DNA of 64,000 nucleotides from Gammaproteobacteria bacterium (GTDB taxonomy: Bacteria; Pseudomonadota; Gammaproteobacteria; Pseudomonadales; Pseudohongiellaceae): assembly GCA_030832825.1 (NCBI GenBank), contig JAURIJ010000003.1:1-64000 (forward strand), given 5' to 3'. The notes under the pieces are model-generated. The model saw only the letters and a list, made by a program, of their open reading frames with translations. It did no database searches and was not told the origin of the DNA. The position numbers and the translations under genes are program-made. Positions 34,822 through 45,231 of this stretch are shown here, piece by piece; the first letter of the stretch is position 1, and each line of letters opens with the position of its first letter.

Positions 34822-35691
34822 TTACTGTTCTGCTGTGCTGCCGCGCAGATACTTGAAGTACTCGCTGTCCGGATCCACCAGCAGCACGTCGCCCTTGCTG
34901 GAGAAGCTTTCCTGGTAGGAGTTGAGGCTGCGGGTGAAAGCGTAGAACTCTTCGTTGCGTGAGTAGGCGGACGCGTACGTTGCCGCTGCAATGGCATCGC
35001 CCTCACCGCGAATGCGTTCTGCATCGCGATAGGCTTCCACCAGCAGCACAGCCTCCTGACGATCGGCGTCTGCCTCGATGCCGATGGCCAGCTCGTTGCC
35101 GCGCGAACGCAGCTGCTGCGCCTCACGCTGACGTTCGGAGGTCATGCGCTCGTACACGGAGGAGCGCACATCCAGTGGCAGTTCGATCTGCTTGACTCGA
35201 ACATCGATGACCTCGATGCCGTATTCCTCGGCCGTGGACTGATTCAGCTCCCGCGTCAGCTCTTCCATCAGCAGATCGCGCTGGCCAGATACCACTTCCT
35301 GGAGATCCCGCTCACCGAACTTGTTGCGCAGACCATCGTTGATGCGCTGCGCGAGCAGATTGCTGGTGCGGCTCTCCTCGCCCGAGGACGAGGTGTAGAA
35401 CTTCTCGACATCCACGATGCGCCACTTGGCGAAGGAGTCCACCACCAATGCCTTCTGCTCCAAGGTCAGGTAGCGCTGGGCTTCCGCCGTCACGGTCAGC
35501 ACGCGACCGTCGAACTTGCGCACGGTGTTGACCCACGGCAGCTTGAAATGCAGGCCGGGCTCCAGATCGGATTCCACGATCTGCCCGAACTGCAGCAGGA
35601 TCGCGCGTTCAGTCTCGCGCACCACAAACAGGGCGTCCGAGCCTGCAATGAACAGGAAAAACACCAGAATTCCGGCGAATGTGCTCTTCAT
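34822..35691 (-). CDS. hflC: FtsH protease modulator HflC
   Basis: 289 residues with an N-terminal membrane anchor (FAGILVFFLFIAGSDALFVV) and an SPFH/band 7 domain (ERAILLQFGQIVESDLEPGLHFKLPWVNTVRKFDGRVLT). The C-terminal helical part ends in DPDSEYFKYLRG, a common HflC ending. With HflK it forms the membrane cage around FtsH. The start overlaps the hflK stop in a TGATG junction. Confidence 0.96.
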   Translation of the reverse strand: MKSTFAGILVFFLFIAGSDALFVVRETERAILLQFGQIVESDLEPGLHFKLPWVNTVRKFDGRVLTVTAEAQRYLTLEQKALVVDSFAKWRIVDVEKFYTSSSGEESRTSNLLAQRINDGLRNKFGERDLQEVVSGQRDLLMEELTRELNQSTAEEYGIEVIDVRVKQIELPLDVRSSVYERMTSERQREAQQLRSRGNELAIGIEADADRQEAVLLVEAYRDAERIRGEGDAIAAATYASAYSRNEEFYAFTRSLNSYQESFSSKGDVLLVDPDSEYFKYLRGSTAEQ

Positions 35692-36911
35692 CAGCGTACT
35701 CCTCTGGCCGCAGGGGCAGGTTGCAGACGGGCGCGATCGGTCTCTGCAGCGGACAGCTCACGCGAGACCTGCTCGGAAATTTCACGCAGCTGCTGGGGCG
35801 TCAGCGCCGCCGGGCTACTGGAGGCGGCCGCAGCAGTCTGCTCGATGATCTTGTCCAGCGGCACATAGAACATGTTGTTGCCGCCTTCAACGTCGATCAG
35901 CACCTTGCTGGTGTTGCTCATCACCGCCTGCATGGCATCAATGTACATGCGCTCGCGGGTGACCTCTGGCGCCTTTTCGTATTCCGTCAGCAGCTGTTCG
36001 AAGCGAGAGGCTTCGCCTTCCGCGCGGGCGACCACCTGATCACGGTAGGCATTGGCCTGCTCAATGATGCGTTGCGCTTCACCGCGCGCCACCGGAACCA
36101 CACGGTTGGCGTAGGCCAGGGCTTCGTTCTGCACGCGCTGCTCGTCCTCGCGCGCCTTGATGACGTCGTCGAAGGCGCCCTGCACCGCATCAGGCGGCTG
36201 AGCGTTGCGGACGGTGACCTGGGAAATCTGGATGCCCGAGTCATAGCTGTTCATGTAACGCTGCAGACGATCCCGCACTTCCGCCGCGACGTCGGCACGG
36301 CCCTGAGTCAGCACGCGATCCATGGTGGTGCCACCGACCACATGGCGGATGGCGGACTCTGCTGCATGATCGAGACTCACTTCCGGATCGCGCACCACAA
36401 GGGCGAATTTCACGGGATCGTCGATGACGTACTGCACGTCGATCGAGACATTCACGATGTTCTCATCAGTCGTCAGCATGTCGCGGGCGTAGGAGCGCGT
36501 GTTCACACGCGACACGTTCACCTTCTGCACGCTGTCGATGATGGGGGGGTTCCAGCGCAGGCCGGGCGTCACGACTTCGTCGCGCAAGGCACCGAAGCGC
36601 ATGACCACGCCGCGTTCGGATTCATCCACGGTGTAGAAGCCCATGGCCGCCCAGATGACGACCAGAACCACCAGCGCACCGCCGAGCAGGCCACCGGACA
36701 CTCCCGGAGGGTTGCCGGCACCGGCGCCACCGCCACCAGAAGAACCGCCGGACTTGCCGCCCAGCAGGCCGTTGAGTTTGCGGGAAACACTCTTGATGAT
36801 CTCATCAATGTCGGGCGGGCCCTGGTCACCACCGCGACGGCCGCCGCCGCCCCAGGGATCGTTCCCATTGCCTTTGTTTCCAGGTTCATTCCAAGCCATT
36901 GGCTTCTCCAT
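35691..36911 (-). CDS. hflK: FtsH protease modulator HflK
   Basis: 406 residues. The Gly-rich N-terminus (GNKGNGNDPWGGGG, then GGKSGGSSGGGGAGAG) precedes one membrane helix (about 75-93) and an SPFH domain (YTVDESERGVVMRFGALRDEVVTPGLRWNPP). The coiled region AREDEQRVQNEALAYANRVVPVARGEAQRIIEQANAYRD is typical. It pairs with HflC. A second possible start is the ATG four codons in (MAWNEPG), which is the more usual HflK start. Confidence 0.96.
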   Translation of the reverse strand: MEKPMAWNEPGNKGNGNDPWGGGGRRGGDQGPPDIDEIIKSVSRKLNGLLGGKSGGSSGGGGAGAGNPPGVSGGLLGGALVVLVVIWAAMGFYTVDESERGVVMRFGALRDEVVTPGLRWNPPIIDSVQKVNVSRVNTRSYARDMLTTDENIVNVSIDVQYVIDDPVKFALVVRDPEVSLDHAAESAIRHVVGGTTMDRVLTQGRADVAAEVRDRLQRYMNSYDSGIQISQVTVRNAQPPDAVQGAFDDVIKAREDEQRVQNEALAYANRVVPVARGEAQRIIEQANAYRDQVVARAEGEASRFEQLLTEYEKAPEVTRERMYIDAMQAVMSNTSKVLIDVEGGNNMFYVPLDKIIEQTAAAASSSPAALTPQQLREISEQVSRELSAAETDRARLQPAPAARGVR

Positions 36912-36966
36912 ACCGCAAAAATACGGGCGATGAGTTTAACGAATAATTGCAGATTAACCCAGCTTT

Positions 36967-38250
36967 TTACCCGCCAGCCAAGGGGCCCGGACCCTCATCC
37001 TGAAGCAGTCTGTCGAGGTCCGCACGAGGCAGACGGATGGCCAAAGAGACCTCGCCGTCGGCATTCACATCCTCGCGATGAACGGCTCCCCTGGCGTAAA
37101 GACGGGCTCGCAATCGTCCCTGATCGGGACGCAGGGCGATGTTGCGTTCAACGACGTCTTGACCGAGCAATTCACCAATCGCTTGCATGAGCAAAGGGAC
37201 GCCCGCGCCGGTTCGCGCAGACAGCCAGATACGCACGGGCTTGCCCGTGTGATCACGTTCCAGCATCGGCTCGCGCTCTTCGAGCAGATCGATCTTGTTG
37301 TAGACCAACAGACAAGGCACTTGCGCGGCGTCGATTTCCGCGAGCACCTCGTTGACCTGTTCGGTGAAGTATTCATGCTGATCGTTGGCAGCATCGATGA
37401 CATGCAGCAGCAGGTCTGCCTGCGCTGTCTCTTCCAGCGTCGCGCGGAAAGCCTCGACCAGCTTGTGCGGAAGATGACTGATGAACCCTACCGTGTCCGC
37501 CAGGATGGCGGGGCCGAAACTCGGCACAGCGATGCGCCTCAAGGTGGAGTCGAGTGTGGCGAAGAGCTGATCGGCGGCATAGGTCTCGGCACCGGCCATG
37601 GCATTGAAGAGGGAAGACTTGCCGGCATTGGTGTAGCCGACCAGCGAAATGGTGGGGATATCGGCGCGACTGCGGGAACGCCTGCCTTGCTCGCGCTGGG
37701 CCCGCACCTTCACCAGTCCCTTGTTGATGTTCTTGATGCGCTGACGAATCATGCGCTGGTCCAGTTCGAGCTGCGTCTCGCCTGCGCCGCGCAGACCAAT
37801 GCCGCCCTTCTGCCGGTCAAGGTGCGTCCAGCCGCGCTTGAGTCGCGTCACCGTGTGTTCGAGCTGCGCCAGCTCCACCTGCAGCTTCCCTTCATAACTG
37901 CGTGCGCGCTGGGCGAAGATGTCGAGAATCAGCCCGGTGCGATCAAGCACCCGGCACTGCAGCGCCTTTTCCAGGTTGCGTTCCTGACTCGGACTGAGGG
38001 AATGATTAAACAGCACCAGCTCGGCCTGATGCTCCTTGACCGCAGCGGCGATTTCGTCCAGCTTGCCTGTCCCGACGAAATGCCCTGCATCCGGCTTCTT
38101 GCGACTGCATTTTATGAATTGAACCGGAACGGCGCCTGCGGATCGCGCCAGCTCCTCGAATTCAAGGGGGTCCTCCTGATCCTCTTCCGCTTCCAGATCG
38201 ATATGCACGAGGACTGCGGTTTCACCGCCATCGGGTCTTTCAAAGAACAA
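36967..38250 (-). CDS. hflX: Ribosome-associated GTPase HflX
   Basis: 427 residues starting at a TTG (MFFERPDGGETAV) with AGGAG at good spacing; no ATG or GTG fits the conserved start. The HflX N-domain includes GTGKLDEIAAAV and LVLFNHSLSPSQERNLEKAL; the glycine-rich GIGLRGAGETQLELDQR linker leads to the G domain with GYTNAGKSSLFNAM, DTVGFISHLPHKLV and NKIDLL. It rescues or splits stalled ribosomes. It stands between hfq and hflK. Confidence 0.95.
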   Translation of the reverse strand: MFFERPDGGETAVLVHIDLEAEEDQEDPLEFEELARSAGAVPVQFIKCSRKKPDAGHFVGTGKLDEIAAAVKEHQAELVLFNHSLSPSQERNLEKALQCRVLDRTGLILDIFAQRARSYEGKLQVELAQLEHTVTRLKRGWTHLDRQKGGIGLRGAGETQLELDQRMIRQRIKNINKGLVKVRAQREQGRRSRSRADIPTISLVGYTNAGKSSLFNAMAGAETYAADQLFATLDSTLRRIAVPSFGPAILADTVGFISHLPHKLVEAFRATLEETAQADLLLHVIDAANDQHEYFTEQVNEVLAEIDAAQVPCLLVYNKIDLLEEREPMLERDHTGKPVRIWLSARTGAGVPLLMQAIGELLGQDVVERNIALRPDQGRLRARLYARGAVHREDVNADGEVSLAIRLPRADLDRLLQDEGPGPLAGG

Positions 38251-38264
38251 GAATGCTCCTTAGA

Positions 38265-38540
38265 TCAGGCAACATTCCCCGCCGCTTCTTCGTCTTCCTC
38301 GACAGGCTGATCGCCAGAACCCTGAGTCGGAATCTTGACGGAACGGGCGGGGACTACTGTGGAAATGGCGTGCTTGTATACCATCTGATTCACGGCATTC
38401 TTGAGCAGAATCACGAATTGGTCGAACGATTCGATCTGCCCCTGCAGCTTGATGCCACTGACAAGATAAATGGATACGGGAATTCGCTCCTTGCGAAGCA
38501 CGTTCAGGAAAGGGTCTTGTAGAGAGTGCCCTTTTGACAT
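38265..38540 (-). CDS. hfq: RNA chaperone Hfq
   Basis: 91 residues from the ATG at 38540 ([27 protein letters not shown]), with AAGGAG upstream. The Sm1 and Sm2 motifs are intact ([19 protein letters not shown] and [14 protein letters not shown]). The C-terminal tail is short and acidic ([16 protein letters not shown]). It binds small RNAs and mRNAs as a hexamer. It follows miaA. Confidence 0.97.
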   Translation of the reverse strand: MSKGHSLQDPFLNVLRKERIPVSIYLVSGIKLQGQIESFDQFVILLKNAVNQMVYKHAISTVVPARSVKIPTQGSGDQPVEEDEEAAGNVA

Positions 38541-38603
38541 TTCTTTTCTCCTTGGTGTTTTTAATTGAGCTGGAAAACCCAGCGGTGTGCGTCCAATCAA
38601 ACT

Positions 38604-39587
38604 CTATATTGCGATCCGATCCACGAACTTCAAGATCAGTTCAAGAGTCTCCGGGTTTTCGCTGTCAAAATCCTGCAGATTTTCCCAACTTCGCAGCCAC
38701 GTGATCTGGCGCTTGGCCATTTGCCTCGTCGCAATGATACCTTGTTCCACCATCGCATCAAAGGCCAATTCTCCCACGATGTACTGCCATATCTGCCGGT
38801 ATCCAACGGCTCGCATCGAGGGCATTGCGAGGGTCAGGTCACCCCTTCCACGCAAAGCCTCGACCTCTGCGACGAGGCCTTGATCGACCATGCCGCGAAA
38901 GCGTGCGGCGATTCTGTCATGAAGTACGCCACGTGAACGCGGCTGGATCGACAGGAAGTGAAGATCGAACGGACCGAGGGAGGGGGCCTGCTGGGCATGA
39001 CTCTCCCGATGCCACTGTGTCATAGACTTGCCGGACACCAGAAAAATTTCGAGAGCGCGCTGCAATCTTTGCGGATCATTCGGATGGATGCGCCGCGCGG
39101 ACTCCGGATCCACCGTCTGCAACTGGGCATGCACGGCTGCCCACCCATGCGCCTCGGCTGTCGCGGTGATCTGCTCCCGGATCTGCGGGTCAGCACCCGG
39201 CATGGCGGCCAGACCGTCACGCAACGCCTTGAAGTAGAGCATGGTTCCGCCCACCAGCAGGGGAATCCTGCCAAGAGCGCGGATATCCGCCATTTCCCGC
39301 AAGGCATCCGCACGAAACTGCGATGCAGAATACACCTGCGCAGGATCGAGAAAGCCCAGCAATCGGTGTGGTGCGAGCGCGAGCGTCGCGGCATCGGGCT
39401 TGCCCGTGCCGATATCCATGTCACGGTAGATCTGCGCCGAATCCACGTTGATGATTTCGCAGGGCAGTCTTTTGACCAGCTCGATGGCCAGCGCGGTCTT
39501 GCCGGAGGCCGTGGGGCCCAGCAGACAGATGGCCGGTGTTCGCGACTGCCCGCTCTGCGCGTTGGCTTGTTCGAATGAGCGCTGCAT
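38604..39587 (-). CDS. miaA: tRNA dimethylallyltransferase
   Basis: 327 residues. P-loop GPTASGKTALAIEL (25-38), then VDSAQIYRDMDIGTGKPD and the substrate-binding LVGGTMLYFKALRDGLAAMPGAD; C-terminal ATRQMAKRQITWLRSW is typical. It adds a dimethylallyl group to A37 of tRNAs that read UNN codons. It lies between mutL and hfq, the usual order. Confidence 0.97.
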   Translation of the reverse strand: MQRSFEQANAQSGQSRTPAICLLGPTASGKTALAIELVKRLPCEIINVDSAQIYRDMDIGTGKPDAATLALAPHRLLGFLDPAQVYSASQFRADALREMADIRALGRIPLLVGGTMLYFKALRDGLAAMPGADPQIREQITATAEAHGWAAVHAQLQTVDPESARRIHPNDPQRLQRALEIFLVSGKSMTQWHRESHAQQAPSLGPFDLHFLSIQPRSRGVLHDRIAARFRGMVDQGLVAEVEALRGRGDLTLAMPSMRAVGYRQIWQYIVGELAFDAMVEQGIIATRQMAKRQITWLRSWENLQDFDSENPETLELILKFVDRIAI

Positions 39588-39596
39588 GGAAGAAGG

Positions 39597-41435
39597 CTAC
39601 TGCCCACGCAGGAACAGCTTGTCCAGCTGATCCAACGATTGCAGCACCCAGGTGGGACGCCCGTGATTGCATTGACCGCTGCGCTCGGTGCGCTCCATGT
39701 CGCGCAACAGCGCATTCATCTCGGGAATGCTCAACTGTCGATTGGCACGCACCGACGCGTGGCAGGCCATGGTGGCGAGCAGCTCATCCTGATGCTGGCG
39801 AATGCGTTCGCTGCTGCCATGCTCGCGGATGTCCGCCAGCACATCACGTACCAGTTGCTCGATGTCGGCGGCTGCCAGGATGCTCGGCACCTGCCGCACC
39901 ACCAGCGCTTCGCTGGCCACACGCTCAATGCCCAGACCCAGTGCGAGCAACGCCTCGGATTGTTGCTCGGCACAGTCAGCTTCCGCCTGACTGACGGCAA
40001 GCGAGAGCGGCACCAGCAGCGGCTGCGCTCGAATGCCCTGCTGCTGCACGGCCGCCTTCATGTGTTCGTAGGTGATGCGCTCATGGGCGGCATGCATGTC
40101 CACGATGATCAGCCCCTGCCGGTTCTGCGCCAGGATGTAGATGCCGTGCAGTTGAGCGACGGCAAAGCCCAGTGGGGGCACATCGTCGTCCTTGTGCAGC
40201 GCCTCAAGGGCGGACAGCTGCTGCGCGGTCATCGACAGTGGCGCACGAGAGTCCCAGGTGCCAGTGGCGGCCCATGCTGAAGAGACAGGTCCCGGTTCAG
40301 CGACGCCCAGCGGCATGCGATTCTGCACGGCAGGACCGCTGCCGAAAACAGGGGCACCTGGCGCCCAGGCAGTCGATTCCGCTGGCGGGCGGCCTGCGCT
40401 TGTCTCTGCGGACAAACGGTCCTGCGGGCGCTGGTCGGCCAGCGCACGGTGCAGCGCGCGGAAGAGAAAATCGTGGACCAGCCGCGAATCGCGGAAACGG
40501 ACCTCGTGCTTGGTGGGATGCACATTCACGTCCACCAGCGCGGGCTGCAGCTCCAGATACAGCACGAACGCCGGATGCCGCCCATGGAACAGCACATCCT
40601 GATAAGCCTGCTTGACGGCGTGACTGACGAGCTTGTCGCGGATGATGCGACCGTTGACATAGAAGTACTGCAAGTCCGCCTGACTGCGTGAGAAGGTGGG
40701 CAGGCTCACCCAGCCCCAGAGACGCAGCCCGGCTGCCTCGACATCCACATGCAGGGAGTTCTCGAGAAATGCCGATCCGCACACGAGCGCCACGCGACGC
40801 TGCATTTCCGGCAACGACTCGGCAGCCTGGAGATGATGGGCGACGCGCTGATTGTGGCGCAGCAGAAAACTGACATCGAAGCGGCTGAGCGCGAGGCGCT
40901 TGACGACATCCTCGATGCGCTCGAACTCGGTCTTTTCCGTGCGCAGGAATTTCTTGCGTGCGGGGGTGTTGAAGAACAGATCACGCACCTCGACGCTGGT
41001 GCCCTGCGGGTGGGCGGCCGGCGAGACCGCCGTGACCATCTCCTGACCCTGGGCCTCGACGCGCCAGGCGGTGTCATCGCTGGCGTCGCGCGCGCGGGAC
41101 ACCAGTTCCAGTCGCGACACGGAACAGATGCTGGCCAGCGCCTCGCCCCGAAAGCCCAGACTGGCGATGTTCTCCAGGTCGTCGAGATTGGCGATCTTGC
41201 TGGTGGCATGGCGACTGAGCGCGAGCCCGAGATCATCCTTGTCGATGCCCGAGCCATTGTCCCGAATGCGGATCAGGCGCATGCCGCCCAGCTCCAGATC
41301 GATCTCGACGCGATCGGCGCCGGCATCCAGGCAGTTCTCCAGCAATTCCTTGACCACGGAGGCAGGGCGTTCGACGACTTCGCCGGCGGCGATCTGATTG
41401 GCCAGGCGCTGGCTGAGAAGGGCGATTCGTTTCAT
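39597..41435 (-). CDS. mutL: DNA mismatch repair protein MutL
   Basis: 612 residues. The GHKL ATPase motifs are intact: [50 protein letters not shown] and [15 protein letters not shown], with [15 protein letters not shown] after. The C-terminal dimerisation domain (about 420-600) contains [16 protein letters not shown] and ends [21 protein letters not shown]. The QxHAxERx endonuclease motif is not present in its DQHAxxER form, consistent with a species that uses MutH-type or non-endonuclease MutL, but this needs checking. It couples MutS to strand removal. Confidence 0.96.
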   Translation of the reverse strand: MKRIALLSQRLANQIAAGEVVERPASVVKELLENCLDAGADRVEIDLELGGMRLIRIRDNGSGIDKDDLGLALSRHATSKIANLDDLENIASLGFRGEALASICSVSRLELVSRARDASDDTAWRVEAQGQEMVTAVSPAAHPQGTSVEVRDLFFNTPARKKFLRTEKTEFERIEDVVKRLALSRFDVSFLLRHNQRVAHHLQAAESLPEMQRRVALVCGSAFLENSLHVDVEAAGLRLWGWVSLPTFSRSQADLQYFYVNGRIIRDKLVSHAVKQAYQDVLFHGRHPAFVLYLELQPALVDVNVHPTKHEVRFRDSRLVHDFLFRALHRALADQRPQDRLSAETSAGRPPAESTAWAPGAPVFGSGPAVQNRMPLGVAEPGPVSSAWAATGTWDSRAPLSMTAQQLSALEALHKDDDVPPLGFAVAQLHGIYILAQNRQGLIIVDMHAAHERITYEHMKAAVQQQGIRAQPLLVPLSLAVSQAEADCAEQQSEALLALGLGIERVASEALVVRQVPSILAAADIEQLVRDVLADIREHGSSERIRQHQDELLATMACHASVRANRQLSIPEMNALLRDMERTERSGQCNHGRPTWVLQSLDQLDKLFLRGQ

Positions 41436-41459
41436 GGGCTACGCAGACACAGAGTCCGC

Positions 41460-43049
41460 TCAGGGAGCGGGGATTGTCAGAACCTGCCCCACGTGGATGA
41501 CATCGTTGCGCAGATCGTTGGCGGCGCGCAGGCTGGACAGACTGACTCGGTAGCGCGCCGCAATGCCCGACAGCGTATCACCCCGCTCGGCCTTGTGCTG
41601 CACTTCCGCCGCTTCCGGCAGGCTGAAGCCGCCGGGGATGCGCAACTCCTGCCCGACATGGATGACATCGTTGCGCAGATTGTTGTACTCGCGCAGCTCT
41701 CGCGTGCTGATGCCATTGCGCTGGGCGATCACGGAGAGACTGTCGCCACGGGCCACCACATGGGTGCCGCCGAGACTGCCACTGCTGCTGGAAGCCACGC
41801 TGCGGCCGAAATCCGGCTGGATGTTGTTGACCTTCTGGTAGGCCAGCAGGGTGTCTTCCGGCGGATTCGAGGCGAAATAGCGCACCACGCCCTGCACGAT
41901 GCCATCGGCCAGACGGCGCTGATAGCTGGCGGAGTTGAGCTTGCGCGCCTCGTCCGGATTGGAGAGATAGCCCGTCTCGATCAGCAGGGAGGGAATGTCC
42001 GGGGAGCGAAGCACCCAGAGATTGCCCTGCTGGGTCTTGTCTCGCCGAAGCGTCGCCACGCCCTTGAGCGAGCCCAGGATGTGATCGCCCGCCGTGATGC
42101 TCTGCTCGATGCTCCAGGCCATGGAGAGGTCCAGCAGCGTGCGGGCCAGGTCATCCTCGATGTTGCGCAGACTGGTGTCGCCCGCGACACCACCCAGCAG
42201 ATCGGCGCTGTTCTCCTTTTCCGCCACACGGCGGGAGTTCTCGTCCACCGCGATCTTCTCGGAAAGGGCATAGACGGTGACGCCTTCGGCGCGGGAAGTG
42301 CTGTAGGAATCAGCATGAATAGACAGGAAGATGTCGGCACGCTGCTGCCGCGCGATCTGCGGACGGCGCTGCAACTGCACGGAATAGTCGCCCTCACGCA
42401 CCATCACGGGCTCGAATCCAGGCACCGTCTGCAGTCGTTCGAACAGCGCGCGGGAGATGGCCAGCGCGACGTCCTTCTCGCGGATCTTGCGATCGAAGGC
42501 CAGCGCGCCCGGATCTTCCCCACCATGACCGGCGTCGATGGCGACGATGATGTCGCGCTGCGCCGGACGCTGCATGGGTGCCTCGACCGTCTGCGCCACG
42601 GCGGGAGCCTGACCGGCTTCGTAGAGGTCGACCACCAGGCGATCCTTGTGCTCGGCATTGGCCTCGAGCGTGAAGCTGCTGGGGTTCACCGTGCGCGCCA
42701 GGTCCAGCACGATGCGGATGTCCGTGTCATTGCGCACGGCACTGCGGATACCGGTGACTGGACTGTCCTTGAAGTCCACGGCATTCAGACTGGCAGACAT
42801 GCGGGCATCGCGGATGTCGATCACGATGCGGTCGGGATTCTCCAGCGCAAAGACGCTGTACTGCGCCAGCTCGTCCATGTCCAGCACCACGCGGGTGTGG
42901 TCCGGGGCGCTCCACAGTCGCACGTCCTGCACGTCGCCGGCCAGCGCTGACCCAGTCATGCCGCACAGCAGGGCAACGCCCTCCAGCAGGCGAACGGGGA
43001 CAGAGCGTTTGAGGGCGCGCAGCAAGGCGTCAAGAGTGTTGGTGGGCAT
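41460..43049 (-). CDS. amiB: N-acetylmuramoyl-L-alanine amidase with AMIN and two LysM domains
   Basis: 529 residues. After a signal region comes an AMIN domain (about 40-140, VRLWSAPDHTRVVLDM). The amidase_3 domain (about 165-400) has the zinc ligands in IDAGHGGEDPGA, the glutamate in KDVALAI, and HADSYSTSRAEGVTVY. Two LysM repeats close the protein (HVVARGDSLSVIAQRN and HKAERGDTLSGIAARY). It cleaves septal peptidoglycan during division. The start lies inside tsaE (20-bp overlap). Confidence 0.95.
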   Translation of the reverse strand: MPTNTLDALLRALKRSVPVRLLEGVALLCGMTGSALAGDVQDVRLWSAPDHTRVVLDMDELAQYSVFALENPDRIVIDIRDARMSASLNAVDFKDSPVTGIRSAVRNDTDIRIVLDLARTVNPSSFTLEANAEHKDRLVVDLYEAGQAPAVAQTVEAPMQRPAQRDIIVAIDAGHGGEDPGALAFDRKIREKDVALAISRALFERLQTVPGFEPVMVREGDYSVQLQRRPQIARQQRADIFLSIHADSYSTSRAEGVTVYALSEKIAVDENSRRVAEKENSADLLGGVAGDTSLRNIEDDLARTLLDLSMAWSIEQSITAGDHILGSLKGVATLRRDKTQQGNLWVLRSPDIPSLLIETGYLSNPDEARKLNSASYQRRLADGIVQGVVRYFASNPPEDTLLAYQKVNNIQPDFGRSVASSSSGSLGGTHVVARGDSLSVIAQRNGISTRELREYNNLRNDVIHVGQELRIPGGFSLPEAAEVQHKAERGDTLSGIAARYRVSLSSLRAANDLRNDVIHVGQVLTIPAP

Positions 43050-43569
43050 CAGCGTGCGTGTTCCAGTCTGTAGTCAATTCATCGAGTCTCGCCGCCATGG
43101 CGAGCCCCTTGGGGGAGCGCGCCTGCCAGCCAATGCGGCGGCCAGAACCCTCGGTTTCCAGCGTGATTTCCAGGTCCGGCGGAGGCAAAAACCCCCTGCC
43201 TTTGTCGGCCCACTCGACCACGCAGAGATTACTCTCTTCAAAATATTCTGAAACACCAAGAAATTCAACTTCTTCCGGTGCATTCATGCGATAAAGGTCG
43301 AAGTGGTGGATGGAATACCTTGTGTCCTCGTAGGGTTCGACCAGGGTGTAGGTCGGACTCTTGACCGCTCCCGCATGACCATAGCCCCGCAGCAGACCCC
43401 GTGTGAGGGTCGTCTTGCCGGCCCCGAGATCGCCACGCAGAAACAGACGTCCGCCCAGACAGCGCCTGAGAGCAGGGTCCGACACCCCGTCGCTCGTGAC
43501 GAGGGCGAGCAACCGTCCCATCGCCACCGTGGCGTCGTCGTCGGGCAGATAGCATGTCGATTGGGTCAT
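43030..43569 (-). CDS. tsaE: tRNA threonylcarbamoyladenosine biosynthesis ATPase TsaE
   Basis: 179 residues. Walker A GDLGAGKTTLTRGLLRG (about 46-62), then VKSPTYTLVEPYE and the HFDLYRM and VVEWADKG motifs of the family. It supports the TsaBD transferase that makes t6A37 in ANN-reading tRNAs. GAGGA precedes the ATG. It is slightly longer than E. coli TsaE (153 aa) because of a C-terminal extension. Confidence 0.95.
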   Translation of the reverse strand: MTQSTCYLPDDDATVAMGRLLALVTSDGVSDPALRRCLGGRLFLRGDLGAGKTTLTRGLLRGYGHAGAVKSPTYTLVEPYEDTRYSIHHFDLYRMNAPEEVEFLGVSEYFEESNLCVVEWADKGRGFLPPPDLEITLETEGSGRRIGWQARSPKGLAMAARLDELTTDWNTHADAHQHS

Positions 43570-43578
43570 GGCGTGTCC

Positions 43579-45186
43579 TCAGCTTCGATTGAGCAAGTGT
43601 CGGATATGCGGCAGCAGATCGCTGGCAAGCAGGCCGCGCTCACCATCGGCCTGCGCCGCCAGGTCAGCCGCTTCACCATGCACGCAGACCGCCAGGCTCA
43701 GGGCCTGCGGCGCAGGCAGCCCCTGAGCGAGCAGGGCGCCTGTGAGTCCGGCCAGCACATCGCCCATGCCGCCCGAGGCCATGCCCGGATTGCCCTCGGT
43801 GCAAAGACGCAGCTGCTGCTCACCCTCTGACTCGTGGCAGATCAGACTGCCGAGCCCCTTGAGCAGCACCACCCCGCCCCAGCGCGCCTGCAGCGCCCGC
43901 ACCGCTGCAAAACGATCCGCCTGGATAGCGGCCGTTGTGCAGCCCAGCAGGCGCGCTGCCTCGCCCGGGTGGGGCGTGAGCACCCACTCGCGTCGGTGGA
44001 GCCCATGAGGCGCCAGACCACTCGGAGCCGTGTCTGTGCGCTCCTGCTGTGCCTGCACCAGCAGATTGAGCGCGTCGGCATCGAGCACCAGCGCCTGCTC
44101 AGGGCGCGCCATGCCCAGCACCTCGCGCAGCAGCTGCCGCGCGCGCGGTGAATCTCCCAGGCCTGGCCCGATGACGATGGCCGTTGCCGCCCGCACAAGG
44201 GCCCGCAGGGCGTGATCACCCCCTGTCTCCACGGACTCCATCGTCTGCGCCATGATCTCCGGACGCCGAGCCAGGACGGCTGGCACGTGCTGCTGACGGG
44301 TCAGCAGACGCACGATTCCCGCCCCTGCCCGCCCGGCTGCCTCGGCCGCGAGCAATGCGGCACCGCCCATGCCGGTGTCGCCACCGATCACCAGAACCTG
44401 TCCGGCGTGGCCCTTGTGGGCGCCCAGTGCCCGCGACTGGAGCAGCCCTGATTCCGAGTGAATGTCGACACGGTGCACCGCGGGGGCAGCGCCGATGGCG
44501 CCACGCCACAGGGCCGGGGGCAGCCCCAGGTCGTCCACGACAAGCTCGCCCGAGTGATCGGGCCCCTGCGCTGTCAGCAAGCCCTGCTTGAGAGCGATGC
44601 AACACACTGTCAACGTCGCGCGTACCGCCGCTCCTTGCACGACACCGGTGTCCGGACACAGCCCCGAGGGAATGTCGATGGCCACCACCGGCGCCTGCAG
44701 CGCGTTGAGAAAGGCAATCGCCTGCTGCAGTTCGGGGCGCACCGGGCCTGTCAGCCCGATGCCCAGCAGCGCATCGATCACCACGGTGTCAGCACCAGAT
44801 TCGCAGGCCTGCAGCCCCTGGGGCGAGTCATGAGTCAACAGAGGCACCTGGGCAGCCAGCGCCCGTGTCCGCGCGCGTGCGGCATCGAGCCCCAACCTTG
44901 CCGGGTCGCCTGCCTCCAGCACCACCGCTCGCACGCCCTTCTCATGCGCGAGGGCGGCCAGCAGATAGCCATCACCGGCGTTGTTGCCGGAACCGGTGAA
45001 CACCAGCAGGCGGCGCGCCTGCGGCCAGCGCTGCAGGACGTGCGCAAGCACCGACGCGGCAGCGCGCATCATCAGCTCGAAGCCCGAAATGCCGTATTCC
45101 TCGATGGCCTGACGATCGAGTGCCCGCACCTGGTCAGCGGTATAGAGGTTGCGGGGCAGACGGGCGAGCGATTCTGATCGTTCCAC
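43579..45186 (-). CDS. nnr: Bifunctional NAD(P)H-hydrate repair enzyme
   Basis: 535 residues starting at a GTG with TGGAGG upstream. The N-terminal YjeF domain (about 1-220) is the NAD(P)HX epimerase (FTGSGNNAGDGYLLA, DALLGIGLTGPV, DIPSGLCPDTG). The C-terminal ribokinase-like domain (about 245-530) is the ADP-dependent dehydratase (HKGHAGQVLVIGG, LTPHPGEAARLLG, GNPGMASGGMGDVLAGL). Together they repair hydrated nicotinamide cofactors. It is the first gene of the tsaE-amiB-mutL block. Confidence 0.95.
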   Translation of the reverse strand: MERSESLARLPRNLYTADQVRALDRQAIEEYGISGFELMMRAAASVLAHVLQRWPQARRLLVFTGSGNNAGDGYLLAALAHEKGVRAVVLEAGDPARLGLDAARARTRALAAQVPLLTHDSPQGLQACESGADTVVIDALLGIGLTGPVRPELQQAIAFLNALQAPVVAIDIPSGLCPDTGVVQGAAVRATLTVCCIALKQGLLTAQGPDHSGELVVDDLGLPPALWRGAIGAAPAVHRVDIHSESGLLQSRALGAHKGHAGQVLVIGGDTGMGGAALLAAEAAGRAGAGIVRLLTRQQHVPAVLARRPEIMAQTMESVETGGDHALRALVRAATAIVIGPGLGDSPRARQLLREVLGMARPEQALVLDADALNLLVQAQQERTDTAPSGLAPHGLHRREWVLTPHPGEAARLLGCTTAAIQADRFAAVRALQARWGGVVLLKGLGSLICHESEGEQQLRLCTEGNPGMASGGMGDVLAGLTGALLAQGLPAPQALSLAVCVHGEAADLAAQADGERGLLASDLLPHIRHLLNRS

Positions 45187-45231
45187 GGGGAAGCCTCCAG
45201 GCGATTGCGTGCAGGGGAATGACGACGACGC